From an uncultured Chitinophagaceae bacterium (GTDB lineage: Bacteria > Bacteroidota > Bacteroidia > Chitinophagales > Chitinophagaceae): a stretch of 54,943 nucleotides of DNA. Positions within the stretch are counted from its first letter, which is position 1. Each line of letters starts with the position of its first letter. Below the pieces are notes generated by a model. It did not search any database and had not been told where the DNA came from. It worked only from the letters and a program-made list of their open reading frames with translations. The translations under genes were made by a program, and so were the position numbers. The DNA lies in contig CAITVK010000083.1 in the NCBI GenBank assembly GCA_903895845.1, forward strand, positions 1 through 54,943, read 5' to 3'. This document shows positions 43,559-52,179 of this stretch, one piece after another.

Positions 43559-43706
43559 GTTTTTGCTCGATACCAATGCCATAGTTGCCCTTCTTGATGG
43601 AAATGCAGATATAAACAGGTTGATTATTGGAGCAGATTGGGTAGGCGTCTCAATAATTTCTGTGCTAGAATACATGTCTTTCTCAAACCTTTCAATGGGC
43701 TTATAA
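43545..43706 (+). pseudogene. Truncated PIN-domain (VapC-like) toxin
   Basis: Fifty-three codons begin MNGNRFLLDTNAIVALLDGN. The first catalytic Asp (LLDTN) and the second acidic site (VLEYM) are present, then TAA at 43704. A PIN domain needs about 130 residues and two further acidic residues, which are missing. Coding ends four bases before a CATAACT heptamer tract (43711-43741), so loss of the toxin coincides with the repeat. The overlap with the antitoxin gene is intact. Confidence 0.8.
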
Positions 43707-43710
43707 AAGA

Positions 43711-43741
43711 ACTCATCATTCATAACTCATAACTCATAACT
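43711..43741 (-). repeat. Heptamer tract at the break of the PIN toxin gene
   Basis: Four CATAACT-like 7-bp units, the same family as at 12533 and 36530. It separates the toxin remnant from the trhO promoter. Confidence 0.8.
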
Positions 43742-43751
43742 TCCTTACACT

Positions 43752-43759
43752 TATCTTTG
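43752..43759 (+). promoter_or_regulatory. TAnnTTTG (-7) motif of trhO
   Basis: TATCTTTG, a perfect -7 match, lies 46 bases before the ATG at 43806. The -33 position falls in the heptamer tract and lacks TTTG. Confidence 0.45.
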
Positions 43760-43805
43760 CCTAGCAAATTTTACCTGCCCTGCAAGCGGGACTTAAATTT
43801 AATTT

Positions 43806-44849
43806 ATGGCAGTAGCATTATACAATCGCATTAGTAGCGAGGAATTGAAGCAACGCATGTTGCAAGAAACAGAACCAAGGACAACCATCAGTTTCTATCA
43901 GTATTTCCCCATTGAGAACCCGAAAGAATTCAGGGACTTTCTCTACCTTAACCTAGATAAGCTTGGTGTTTTTGGACGGATTTATGTTGCCAACGAGGGC
44001 ATCAACGCACAGATTAGTGTGCCTAGCAACAACTTCGAGGCATTCAAGACCTTCCTTTACAGTATTGAATCATTAAATGGACTTCGCCTGAACATTGCCG
44101 TGGACGATGATGGCAAAAGCTTCTGGGTATTGAAGATAAAAGTGCGGGAGAAAGTGGTGGCAGACGGCATTGACGACCCGAGTTTCAGCATGGAAAACAA
44201 GGGGAAGTATGTGAATGCCGAACAGATGAACCAATTGCTGGAACAAAAAGATACCATTGTAATAGACATGCGCAACCACTACGAATATGAAGTGGGTCAC
44301 TTTGTAAATGCCCTCGAAATACCTTCCGATACCTTTAGGGAACAGCTACCGATGGCTGTGGATATGATGAAGGGTAAGGAGGACAAGAACATCATTATGT
44401 ATTGTACGGGTGGGATACGTTGCGAGAAAGCAAGTGCCTATATGTTGCACAATGGCTTTAAGAATGTGTTTCACCTGGAAGGAGGTATCATCAACTATGC
44501 ACAACAGATAAAGAAAGAAGGACTTGAAAGTAAGTTTATAGGCAAGAACTTTGTATTCGATAATCGGCTGGGCGAACGGATTACAGAGGACATCATTGCC
44601 AAATGCCATCAATGTGGGCAACCTGCCGACTCGCATACCAATTGCAAGAATGATGGTTGCCATTTGCTGTTTATTCAGTGCGAAAGATGTGCTGCAGCTT
44701 ATGACGGTTGCTGTACGGAAGAATGCCAGACCATACACAACCTGCCCCTGGACGAACAAAAGAAACTAAGAGAGGGTATTGATAAAGGAAACATGGTGTT
44801 TAATAAGTCGAAGGCAAGATTGAGACCAAGACTCAATAATGATGAGTGA
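43806..44849 (+). CDS. trhO: tRNA uridine(34) hydroxylase TrhO (rhodanese-related)
   Basis: TrhO makes 5-hydroxyuridine at the tRNA wobble position using oxygen. The 347-residue protein has the N-terminal acylphosphatase-like domain ([19 protein letters not shown]) and a rhodanese domain with [13 protein letters not shown] and the active loop [11 protein letters not shown] (Cys200, Cys206). A cysteine-rich C-terminal part (CHQCGQP, CERC, CCTEEC) resembles a metal-binding tail, as in the YceA family. Start ATG fits family length. Confidence 0.93.
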   Translation: MAVALYNRISSEELKQRMLQETEPRTTISFYQYFPIENPKEFRDFLYLNLDKLGVFGRIYVANEGINAQISVPSNNFEAFKTFLYSIESLNGLRLNIAVDDDGKSFWVLKIKVREKVVADGIDDPSFSMENKGKYVNAEQMNQLLEQKDTIVIDMRNHYEYEVGHFVNALEIPSDTFREQLPMAVDMMKGKEDKNIIMYCTGGIRCEKASAYMLHNGFKNVFHLEGGIINYAQQIKKEGLESKFIGKNFVFDNRLGERITEDIIAKCHQCGQPADSHTNCKNDGCHLLFIQCERCAAAYDGCCTEECQTIHNLPLDEQKKLREGIDKGNMVFNKSKARLRPRLNNDE

Positions 44850-44895
44850 TTAATTTGTGGAACGCCATTTGTATTATCTAATTAAAATAAGAACA

Positions 44896-47355
44896 ATGAA
44901 AAAGATATCTATCGCAATGGTCATGCTGTTTGTATCAATCAGCATGACTGTGTTTGCCAATGCCGCCCAAAATACCTGGCCCAAAGAGATTCCCTTGGCT
45001 AATGGAGGGAAGATTGTAATTTATCAACCACAACCCGAAAGCCTAAATGGGGTTGTCTTGTCTGCAAGGGCCGCGGTGTCTATAGCCACAACAGCCGATG
45101 CCGACCAAACCTTTGGCTCTATCTGGTTTGATGCCACTTTAGAGACAGACAAAGATTCCCGTACTGGTACGATGGAGAGTATGGTTATTAAGGAAGCTAA
45201 GTTTCCGGCCATAAAAGACCCCGCTCAGTTACAGCAATATACCAGCATCGTTGAGAATGAAGTTCCTAAATGGGATCTACAGTTTTCACTCGATCAGTTA
45301 CTAACTTCTGTACAGCAATCAACAGAGCTCAATGAACCTAACCTAAAGAATGATGCCCCTAACGTAATCTACAGGGACAGGGCTTCTACCCTAGTGGTTC
45401 TGGACGGTCAACCAAAGCTACAGTTAGACAATCAATCAGGTATGCAAAAGGTGGTGAATACGCCATCAACCATTGTTTTGAACCCCGACGACAACTTATA
45501 TTATCTGTATGGTGGCGGCTTGTGGTATAGCTCAAGAAATGTGTTGAATGGCTGGACTTATACCCCGAATATTCCCGCCAGGATACAACAACTGGATGAA
45601 CAGATTCAACAACAAGTTGCAAAGGATGCAGATGCAAACGGCAATCAGGATAAACCATCTACTCCCACTGACATTATTGTAAGCACTGTACCAGCCGAAC
45701 TGATACAAACAGAAGGGGCACCTTCGTATCAAACCGTTGAAGGGACTAATCTTTTGTATGTGGATAATAGCTTGAATGATATTTTTAAGGACATCAATAC
45801 ACAACAAAACTATATACTGATTTCTGGTCGCTGGTACACATCCAGTTCATTATTAGGCGGATGGAGTTATGTTCCTTCAAACCAATTGCCTGCCGACTTT
45901 GCCAAAATTCCTGAGGGAACAGAAAAGGACGGTGTTTTATCTAGCGTGGCAGGCACCAAAGCCGCCAATGAAGCTTTGATGGATGCCCAGATTCCCCAAA
46001 CAGCCAAAGTAGATAGGAAAACTGCCACTACAACTGTTACCTATGATGGCAGCCCAATATTTAAACAGATTGAGGGAACCAATCTTTCTGTAGCCGAAAA
46101 CAGTAGCATTACTGTATTAAGATCCAATGTAAATGGAATGTACTATGCAGTGGATAATGGCATCTGGTACATCAGCAATACGCCGGATGGACCTTGGCAA
46201 GTTTCTACCGACAGGCCTTCTGATGTGAATAATATACCAGCCAATAATATTGCCTACAACACTAAGTATGTGTATGTGTATGATTATTCCGACGACTATG
46301 TGTACACTGGATATACGCCAGGATATCTGGGTTGTTATGTGTATGGCTCAACCGTAGTGTGGGGCACAGGCTGGCACTATCATCCTTGGTATAGGCACTA
46401 CTATTATCCACGACCATATACCTGGGGTTTTGGCATGGCCTATAATCCTTGGACAGGATGGAGCATTGGCTATGTTTCGGGATATAGTCTGGGATGGCAT
46501 TATTCAGATTATAATGTGTACGCACATGGTTGGTTTGGACCACGCGCCTATCATCCTGCCTACAGACCATGGGGATACAATGGTGGATTTTATGGAAGAA
46601 GTACAAGAATAATCAATCAGCCCAGGATAGTTGTAAACAGACCTGTTTATGTAAATATGAATACGACCCATCATGATATACGGAATGTATATGTAGACAA
46701 TAATCATAGCATCAACCTTTACAATCGCGTACAGGGTGCAAGGACAATTGATGTGAACAGAAGGCAAGGTGCTGCCATTGGTGGAAACACTGAATTGAGA
46801 CAACCAAATAGAAACTTGGGCAACAATCAGCCAGCTTCAGCACACCCACAAGGAAATAACAATTACAATGCACCATTCAACAAACCTAATACGCCAGCTA
46901 TTAATCCAACCATGACAGAACAAAATCGCAGTGATATTAATAACAATGGGAGAAATAATAGACCGTTTACTCCAGGCAACAATGCTGGCACACAAACACC
47001 ACAACAGCGTCCTCAATGGAATAACAATGTAAACCACCCCTTGGCTGCACCTAGCAATACTGATAATAATATAGCAACCGACAGACAAGGAAACGTTTAT
47101 AAAATTGACAATAACGGCAGCATACAACAACGCACCCCAGATAGAACCTGGCAGCCAACACCACCTGCCAAGACCCCTACCGAAGTAAACAATGTACAAC
47201 AACAAAGAGATAGAGGCAATGTAAGGGCAGAAAACTTCACACGTGTTGCACCACCTCTTCAACCGCAAAGAATGCAGCCTCAGCCACAAAGGCCTCAGTC
47301 TGCACCGCAACAACGCCAAGGTGGCAATGGGGAAGATAAGCACAGACCGAGATAA
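44896..47355 (+). CDS. Large secreted protein with three WY-type repeats and an Asn/Gln/Pro-rich tail
   Basis: Starting at 44896 the product is 819 residues with a signal peptide (MKKISIAMVMLFVSISMTVF). After an N-terminal domain come three repeats (about residues 160-245, 255-345 and 370-455) with the shared frame VExTNLxxVDNS, then a strand, LWYSS/RWYTS/IWYIS, a Gly-Trp or Gly-Pro-Trp turn, and P..IP. A Tyr/Trp/Gly-rich segment (about 460-570) and a low-complexity Asn/Gln/Pro tail with HRPR end follow. No known family is recognised. An extracellular or envelope role is likely. A terminator follows. Confidence 0.8.
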   Translation: MKKISIAMVMLFVSISMTVFANAAQNTWPKEIPLANGGKIVIYQPQPESLNGVVLSARAAVSIATTADADQTFGSIWFDATLETDKDSRTGTMESMVIKEAKFPAIKDPAQLQQYTSIVENEVPKWDLQFSLDQLLTSVQQSTELNEPNLKNDAPNVIYRDRASTLVVLDGQPKLQLDNQSGMQKVVNTPSTIVLNPDDNLYYLYGGGLWYSSRNVLNGWTYTPNIPARIQQLDEQIQQQVAKDADANGNQDKPSTPTDIIVSTVPAELIQTEGAPSYQTVEGTNLLYVDNSLNDIFKDINTQQNYILISGRWYTSSSLLGGWSYVPSNQLPADFAKIPEGTEKDGVLSSVAGTKAANEALMDAQIPQTAKVDRKTATTTVTYDGSPIFKQIEGTNLSVAENSSITVLRSNVNGMYYAVDNGIWYISNTPDGPWQVSTDRPSDVNNIPANNIAYNTKYVYVYDYSDDYVYTGYTPGYLGCYVYGSTVVWGTGWHYHPWYRHYYYPRPYTWGFGMAYNPWTGWSIGYVSGYSLGWHYSDYNVYAHGWFGPRAYHPAYRPWGYNGGFYGRSTRIINQPRIVVNRPVYVNMNTTHHDIRNVYVDNNHSINLYNRVQGARTIDVNRRQGAAIGGNTELRQPNRNLGNNQPASAHPQGNNNYNAPFNKPNTPAINPTMTEQNRSDINNNGRNNRPFTPGNNAGTQTPQQRPQWNNNVNHPLAAPSNTDNNIATDRQGNVYKIDNNGSIQQRTPDRTWQPTPPAKTPTEVNNVQQQRDRGNVRAENFTRVAPPLQPQRMQPQPQRPQSAPQQRQGGNGEDKHRPR

Positions 47356-47376
47356 ATACTTTTTAAGCTGTAGAAG

Positions 47377-47416
47377 AAGCTGTTGTTTACCAGGTAGGCA
47401 GCAGCTTTTTTTATTT
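47377..47416 (+). terminator. Intrinsic terminator after the large secreted protein
   Basis: AAGCTGTTG (47377-47385) pairs with CAGCAGCTT (about 47399-47407) with G-U pairs, followed by TTTTTTTATTTTT. Confidence 0.8.
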
Positions 47417-47440
47417 TTCGTACCACCACTCGTATTTATT

Positions 47441-47448
47441 TATATTTG
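47441..47448 (+). promoter_or_regulatory. TAnnTTTG (-7) motif of gldA
   Basis: TATATTTG is a perfect -7 match, 23 bases before the ATG at 47472. A weak TTCG near 47417-47420 is at about the -33 distance. Confidence 0.45.
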
Positions 47449-47471
47449 TAGCCTTCCTCTATATAGGTATT

Positions 47472-48377
47472 ATGTCAATTACAATTAAAGGGTTAACCAA
47501 AGTTTATGGCGAGCAAAAAGCAGTAAACAATATATCAATCAATATAAACAGAGGAGAGATTGTAGGATTCCTTGGTCCAAATGGTGCAGGTAAAAGCACT
47601 ACCATGAAAATAATTACGGGCTATCTTACTGCCGATGCTGGTACCGCTTCTGTTTGCGGTATTGATGTAGCCAAGAACCCAATCGCTACCAAGAAAAAGA
47701 TAGGTTACCTGCCCGAAGCCAATCCCCTTTACTATGATATGTATGTGCGGGAATACCTTGCATTCATTGCAGGTGTTCATGGCGTTGCAGATATAAAAGG
47801 AGCTGTAGAAAGAGTTATAGCCCTCACTGGCTTAACAATCGAGAGCAGAAAGAAAACGGGGCAATTATCTAAAGGATATAAGCAACGTGTAGGATTGGCC
47901 GCAGCATTGATACACAACCCAGAGGTACTGATATTGGATGAGCCAACCAGTGGTTTGGACCCCAATCAGATAATAGAAATCAGAAACGTAATAAAGGAGC
48001 AAGGTAAAGACAAGACGGTTTTATTCTCTTCGCATATATTGCAGGAAGTAGAAGCCATCTGTGACAGGATTATTATTATCAACAAAGGACAGATTGTTGC
48101 AGATGACAAACTAAACAACTTAACAACAGGAAACAAATTGACTAATAACGTGGTGATAGAGTTACAGGAGGTTGTGGACGAATCTATCTTTATAAGTTTG
48201 GGGAAACCGATAAAGGCATCTGCGAACAAATGGGTTTTCACAACTGATAAACCAGATTTACTACGCAAAGAATTATTAGAAATTGTATCGAAGCAAAATT
48301 TGAATATAATTTCCTTAGTAAATGAGAGCAATATCAATTTAGAAGATGTTTTTAGACAGGCTACTCAAACGAAATAG
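47472..48377 (+). CDS. gldA: GldA-type ABC transporter ATP-binding protein
   Basis: The 301-residue ATPase has Walker A GPNGAGKST (residues about 35-43), signature LSKGYKQRVGLAAAL (about 133-147), Walker B VLILDEPTSGLDP (about 155-167) and the switch His in SSHILQEVE. Sequence around the Q-loop (GYLPEANPLYYDMYVREYL) matches GldA, part of the GldAFG complex needed for gliding in Flavobacterium. The partners gldF and gldG are not in the window, and GldA-like proteins also occur in non-gliders, so motility is not shown. Confidence 0.85.
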   Translation: MSITIKGLTKVYGEQKAVNNISININRGEIVGFLGPNGAGKSTTMKIITGYLTADAGTASVCGIDVAKNPIATKKKIGYLPEANPLYYDMYVREYLAFIAGVHGVADIKGAVERVIALTGLTIESRKKTGQLSKGYKQRVGLAAALIHNPEVLILDEPTSGLDPNQIIEIRNVIKEQGKDKTVLFSSHILQEVEAICDRIIIINKGQIVADDKLNNLTTGNKLTNNVVIELQEVVDESIFISLGKPIKASANKWVFTTDKPDLLRKELLEIVSKQNLNIISLVNESNINLEDVFRQATQTK

Positions 48378-48399
48378 TCATTACTTTTACCGCCATTAA

Positions 48400-49737
<1,338 letters not shown>

Positions 49738-49754
49738 CATCTGTTAATAGTTTT

Positions 49755-49805
49755 AGGTTGGTGGTTAATTATCAATTCGATAATTTTACCACCAACCTTT
49801 TTTTA
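49755..49805 (+). terminator. Intrinsic terminator of eno
   Basis: A perfect 11-bp stem (AGGTTGGTGGT at 49755-49765 with 49788-49798) is followed by TTTTTTTAT. Confidence 0.92.
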
Positions 49806-49820
49806 TTTAAGTAATCAGCA

Positions 49821-50123
49821 ATGAATAAAGCATTAAAGTTAATTACCAATAAATATATTCTTACCATACTTTGTTTCCTGGTATGGATGAGTTTCTTCGA
49901 CCAAAGGGACATCTTTAACACCATTGAACAAAAAGGAAAACTAAACCAGCTTCTAGCCAAAAAACATTACTACGAAAAAGAAATAGCCTCTGCCAAACAA
50001 GAGCTTACCGACCTACAAAACAGCTCTATCAGTTTAGAAAAATTTGCCCGTGAAAAGTATTTGATGAAGAAAGATGGAGAAGATATTTATCTGATTGAAG
50101 ACTCAAATGAAGTAAAAAAATAA
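49821..50123 (+). CDS. divIC: Septum formation initiator (FtsB/DivIC family)
   Basis: The 100-residue protein has one N-terminal membrane helix (about residues 13-25), then a coiled-coil (KGKLNQLLAKKHYYEKEIAS) and the family end FAREKYLMKKDGEDIYLI. FtsB/DivIC joins FtsL and FtsQ/DivIB in the divisome. A position directly behind eno is also seen in some proteobacteria. A strong terminator between the two suggests its own promoter or read-through. Confidence 0.9.
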   Translation: MNKALKLITNKYILTILCFLVWMSFFDQRDIFNTIEQKGKLNQLLAKKHYYEKEIASAKQELTDLQNSSISLEKFAREKYLMKKDGEDIYLIEDSNEVKK

Positions 50124-50174
50124 TCTCTTTCACAATATTATTCCTGCTCCTCCGTTTAAGTAGTGTCCCTCCCC

Positions 50175-50195
50175 ATGAAACAAATATTGTTTCAT
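50175..50195. promoter_or_regulatory. Perfect inverted repeat upstream of a small gene
   Basis: ATGAAACAA, three bases (ATA), and TTGTTTCAT form a perfect 9-3-9 palindrome that ends 18 bases before the ATG at 50214. It could be an operator, or it is internal if the gene starts at 50175. Confidence 0.4.
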
Positions 50196-50213
50196 TTTTA
50201 CTTTGATTATACT

Positions 50214-50444
50214 ATGCAGAAATTTTCGCAGGAGCAACTTATTCAGTACCTGTATGGGGATTGTTCTCCAATATTGAAGCTCGCTATTGAGAAAGCGATG
50301 TTGGACGACCTGCTGTTGCAGAAGGAAGTAAAAACATTACAACGCACCATTAAACAGTTGAGCAAACTAAAAACACAGTCACCTAGCAATGGCAGCATTG
50401 ATGCCATATTAAAATATGCAGCTAATACATCTAAAAAGAAATAG
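50214..50444 (+). CDS. Small acidic/basic helical protein of unknown function
   Basis: From the ATG at 50214 the product is 76 residues (MQKFSQEQLIQYLYGDCSPI...), helical and without membrane segment; an in-frame ATG at 50175 would add 13 hydrophobic residues. The pattern EQLIQYLYGDCSPILKLAIE resembles the N-terminal part of cytosolic anti-sigma-like or small regulatory proteins of Bacteroidota, but the match is weak. It follows divIC on the same strand. Confidence 0.55.
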   Translation: MQKFSQEQLIQYLYGDCSPILKLAIEKAMLDDLLLQKEVKTLQRTIKQLSKLKTQSPSNGSIDAILKYAANTSKKK

Positions 50445-50483
50445 AGAGAATAGATTCAGATTTTTAGAGTGGGCAGTTTCGAT

Positions 50484-50564
50484 TATCTAAGCGTATCCAG
50501 TTAGAAACTGGTTCGATTGGTAAACACGAGTGGCCAGATTCGCTGAACAGTCGAGCCAGTGGGG
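50484..50564 (+). repeat. Dispersed structured repeat, copy 1
   Basis: About 80 bp beginning TATCTAAGCGTATCCAGTTA with a CCAGTTAGAAACTGG hairpin and ending GAGCCAGTGGG. It is similar to 50904-50980 and 51799-51880. It fuses with, and truncates, the PIN toxin gene at its right edge. Confidence 0.75.
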
Positions 50565-50600
50565 TTTTACTAGTGATGAGGTGTCTAGAAATATTTTCAT
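50487..50600 (-). pseudogene. Truncated PIN-domain (VapC-like) toxin, second locus
   Basis: The frame starts with an ATG at 50600 that overlaps the antitoxin stop (ATGA). It reads MKIFLDTSSLVK, a typical PIN N-terminus with the first catalytic Asp, for only 12 codons. From about 50564 on, the sequence is dispersed repeat copy 1 and the frame ends by chance after 37 codons. The rest of the toxin is absent. Confidence 0.75.
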
Positions 50601-50842
50601 AAGTCTCTTCTTCTATCTTCTATAACGGCTTCACTCAATGACCCATTATAGTTTTCTAGGTTAGTCTGGCTCTTAGAAAAAGAAAAGTCTGATAAAGAAA
50701 GTACCTCTTCAGAAGTATTTTGCACCTCCTCCAAAAACGTTACAATCACTTTCACAGGATCTTCTGATGTATAATTCCTATCAAGTTTCACGTAACCATT
50801 TTGATATGTCCCCACAACTGCTACCATAATCTTCTTATTCAT
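50597..50842 (-). CDS. Antitoxin of a second PIN-toxin module
   Basis: The 81-residue protein begins MNKKIMVAVVGTYQNGYVKL and ends FSFSKSQTNLENYNGSLSEA followed by an Arg-rich tail, a form common for antitoxins next to VapC-like toxins in Bacteroidota and cyanobacteria. The stop overlaps the start of a PIN gene that is destroyed after 12 codons. The gene itself looks intact. Dispersed repeat copies lie on both sides (50484-50564 and 50904-50980). Confidence 0.7.
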   Translation of the reverse strand: MNKKIMVAVVGTYQNGYVKLDRNYTSEDPVKVIVTFLEEVQNTSEEVLSLSDFSFSKSQTNLENYNGSLSEAVIEDRRRDL

Positions 50843-50903
50843 TTCTTGTCAAATATACCTTTTATTATAAACTATTAATAAATTAGAGCGAAGTGGTTTT
50901 GTC

Positions 50904-50980
50904 TATCTAAGCTTACTCCTGTTAGAAACTGATTTGACTATTACACACAAGTGATGCTATTGGAACACTTGAGGGAGTGG
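50904..50980 (+). repeat. Dispersed structured repeat, copy 2
   Basis: Diverged copy of the 80-bp repeat (TATCTAAGCTTACTCCTGTT, CAAGTG...CACTTG pairing, end GAGTGG). It lies 62 bases upstream of the antitoxin start. To its right, 50981-51074 holds short hairpins (ACGCGAAACGCG) and a segment similar to 51755-51790. Confidence 0.65.
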
Positions 50981-51074
50981 ACATTCCTACCCCCTTTTGA
51001 ATGCACACGCGAAACGCGATGCGCTAGCCCTTGTAGATTTTAGCGAGTCACGCACTAGCTGAGACATTTGTGGA

Positions 51075-51524
51075 CTAAATGCTAGGAGTCTCAATTTTAA
51101 GGCGGGCATTAACCAGATGATAATGTTGCCATAAAACCAACCCTGCACTAATGATAATTACGTTTTTCATGATGTATTGACCCAGCAATGTAAAATCGTA
51201 AGGTATATGGGCAAATGTTTGTGATGGGAACAGTAAAAAAGGGAGGAAGGTAAAAAACATGTGCATAAACATCAGTGCCAATGCCTGCCGCATGAACCAT
51301 TTAAAAATGAAAAGCAACCCAATTGCACTCTCAAAGATGGCCAATAGCATCAACGAAACGTGGTCTGGCAAAAGCTTAAAAGTCAAAGCCCTAATGGTGG
51401 CAATGGCCAGTTGCTCGGCAGGGCTATAGCCCAAAAAGAATTTCAACAATCCAAACCAACAATAGATGATACCTATACTTGTACTAAGTAAATTAATAGA
51501 CCTGAGATACGATTTGCGTTCCAT
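51075..51524 (-). CDS. DoxX-like integral membrane protein
   Basis: From the ATG at 51524 the product is 149 residues with four predicted membrane helices (GIIYCWFGLLKFFLGYSPAE, LMLLAIFESAIGLLFIFKW, ALALMFMHMFFTFLPFLLF and a last helix near NVIIISAGLVL). Layout and the WFGLLKF / AIFESAIGLL pattern fit DoxX-type proteins; role unknown, often linked to oxidative stress. A TTG start four codons earlier is possible. It is surrounded by repeats on both sides. Confidence 0.65.
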   Translation of the reverse strand: MERKSYLRSINLLSTSIGIIYCWFGLLKFFLGYSPAEQLAIATIRALTFKLLPDHVSLMLLAIFESAIGLLFIFKWFMRQALALMFMHMFFTFLPFLLFPSQTFAHIPYDFTLLGQYIMKNVIIISAGLVLWQHYHLVNARLKIETPSI

Positions 51525-51627
51525 TATCCGATACAATTTAATAACTATATGCAGACTCCCGTTTAATGGACATGTTTAACTAGAAAGGTATAAAATAACC
51601 TTAAAGGATTCTAGTTGAAAATAGGAT

Positions 51628-51790
51628 ATTAGCGTAGCGCATCCTGAACTGCCGATAAGCAAGATCAGCTGATTCTTTGTACTTTAACGGGATTAAAATC
51701 CCTATCATTTGCTAGTTCGCGACGCTTCGCTTAACGTGATCGAACAGCAAATGCGAACACGCTCACTGGCTGATGTAGACTAACGAGGAA
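51628..51790. repeat. Cluster of hairpin-forming repeats
   Basis: Successive inverted repeats: AGGAT...ATCCT around GCGTAGCGC (51628-51650), GGGATTAAAATCCC (51690-51703), and TTTGCTAGTTCG...CGAACAGCAAA (about 51709-51751). The right end GCGAACACGCTCACTGGCTG has a diverged copy near 51040-51078. No reading frame is present. Confidence 0.6.
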
Positions 51791-51798
51791 TATTATTT

Positions 51799-51880
51799 TA
51801 TCTAAGCGTATTCCAGTTACAAACTAGTTCGACTAATAGACCCAAGTGACCAGCTATCGCTGAACACTTGAGCCAGTGGG
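51799..51880 (+). repeat. Dispersed structured repeat, copy 3
   Basis: Closest relative of copy 1: TATCTAAGCGTATTCCAGTT, a CAAGTG/CACTTG pairing, and the end GAGCCAGTGGG. Confidence 0.75.
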
Positions 51881-51982
51881 AATTTTGTTACAGATATAGA
51901 ATCTTCGGAAAACGATAGCATTTATAACTAAAAAGTAGGTAACTTTCACTTACAGTCTTCGCTTTAGTACTAACGAACAGGT

Positions 51983-52020
51983 ATTGCGAATGTGGCTGGC
52001 AAGAACGTTCCGTCCGCCGA
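51983..52020 (+). repeat. Left copy of a direct repeat flanking the CsgG-like operon
   Basis: TTGCGA...GGCAA followed by GTTCCGTCCGCCGA (52007-52020). The 14-base end is identical to 54930-54943 at the right edge of the window. The remainder of 51881-52140 has no gene. Confidence 0.7.
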
Positions 52021-52140
52021 CCACTAAAGCTTAATACTGTTCCAAAAGCCAAATATAAGAACCGAAGCCCAATATTGTTACGTCACCCGAAACAAAAGCT
52101 TAAAGAAAGTGCTGAAGTCGAGTTTGTTCCGTCAGCAGCG

Positions 52141-52172
52141 ATATTTGCAATATTGATGTTGTAGGTAGGGCG
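52141..52172 (-). repeat. Left copy of an inverted repeat flanking the CsgG-like operon
   Basis: The reverse complement contains CCTACCTACAAC then TATTGCAAATATCG. It matches 54886-54914 (CCTTACCTACAACGATAAAG, TATTTGCGAT) in opposite orientation. Confidence 0.55.
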
Positions 52173-52179
52173 TGTTTGG

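Noticed and set aside
47472-48377. Evidence that this organism glides
   Set aside because: Only a gldA-type ATPase is present; GldA-like proteins are also found in non-gliding Bacteroidota and no other gld or spr gene is in the window.
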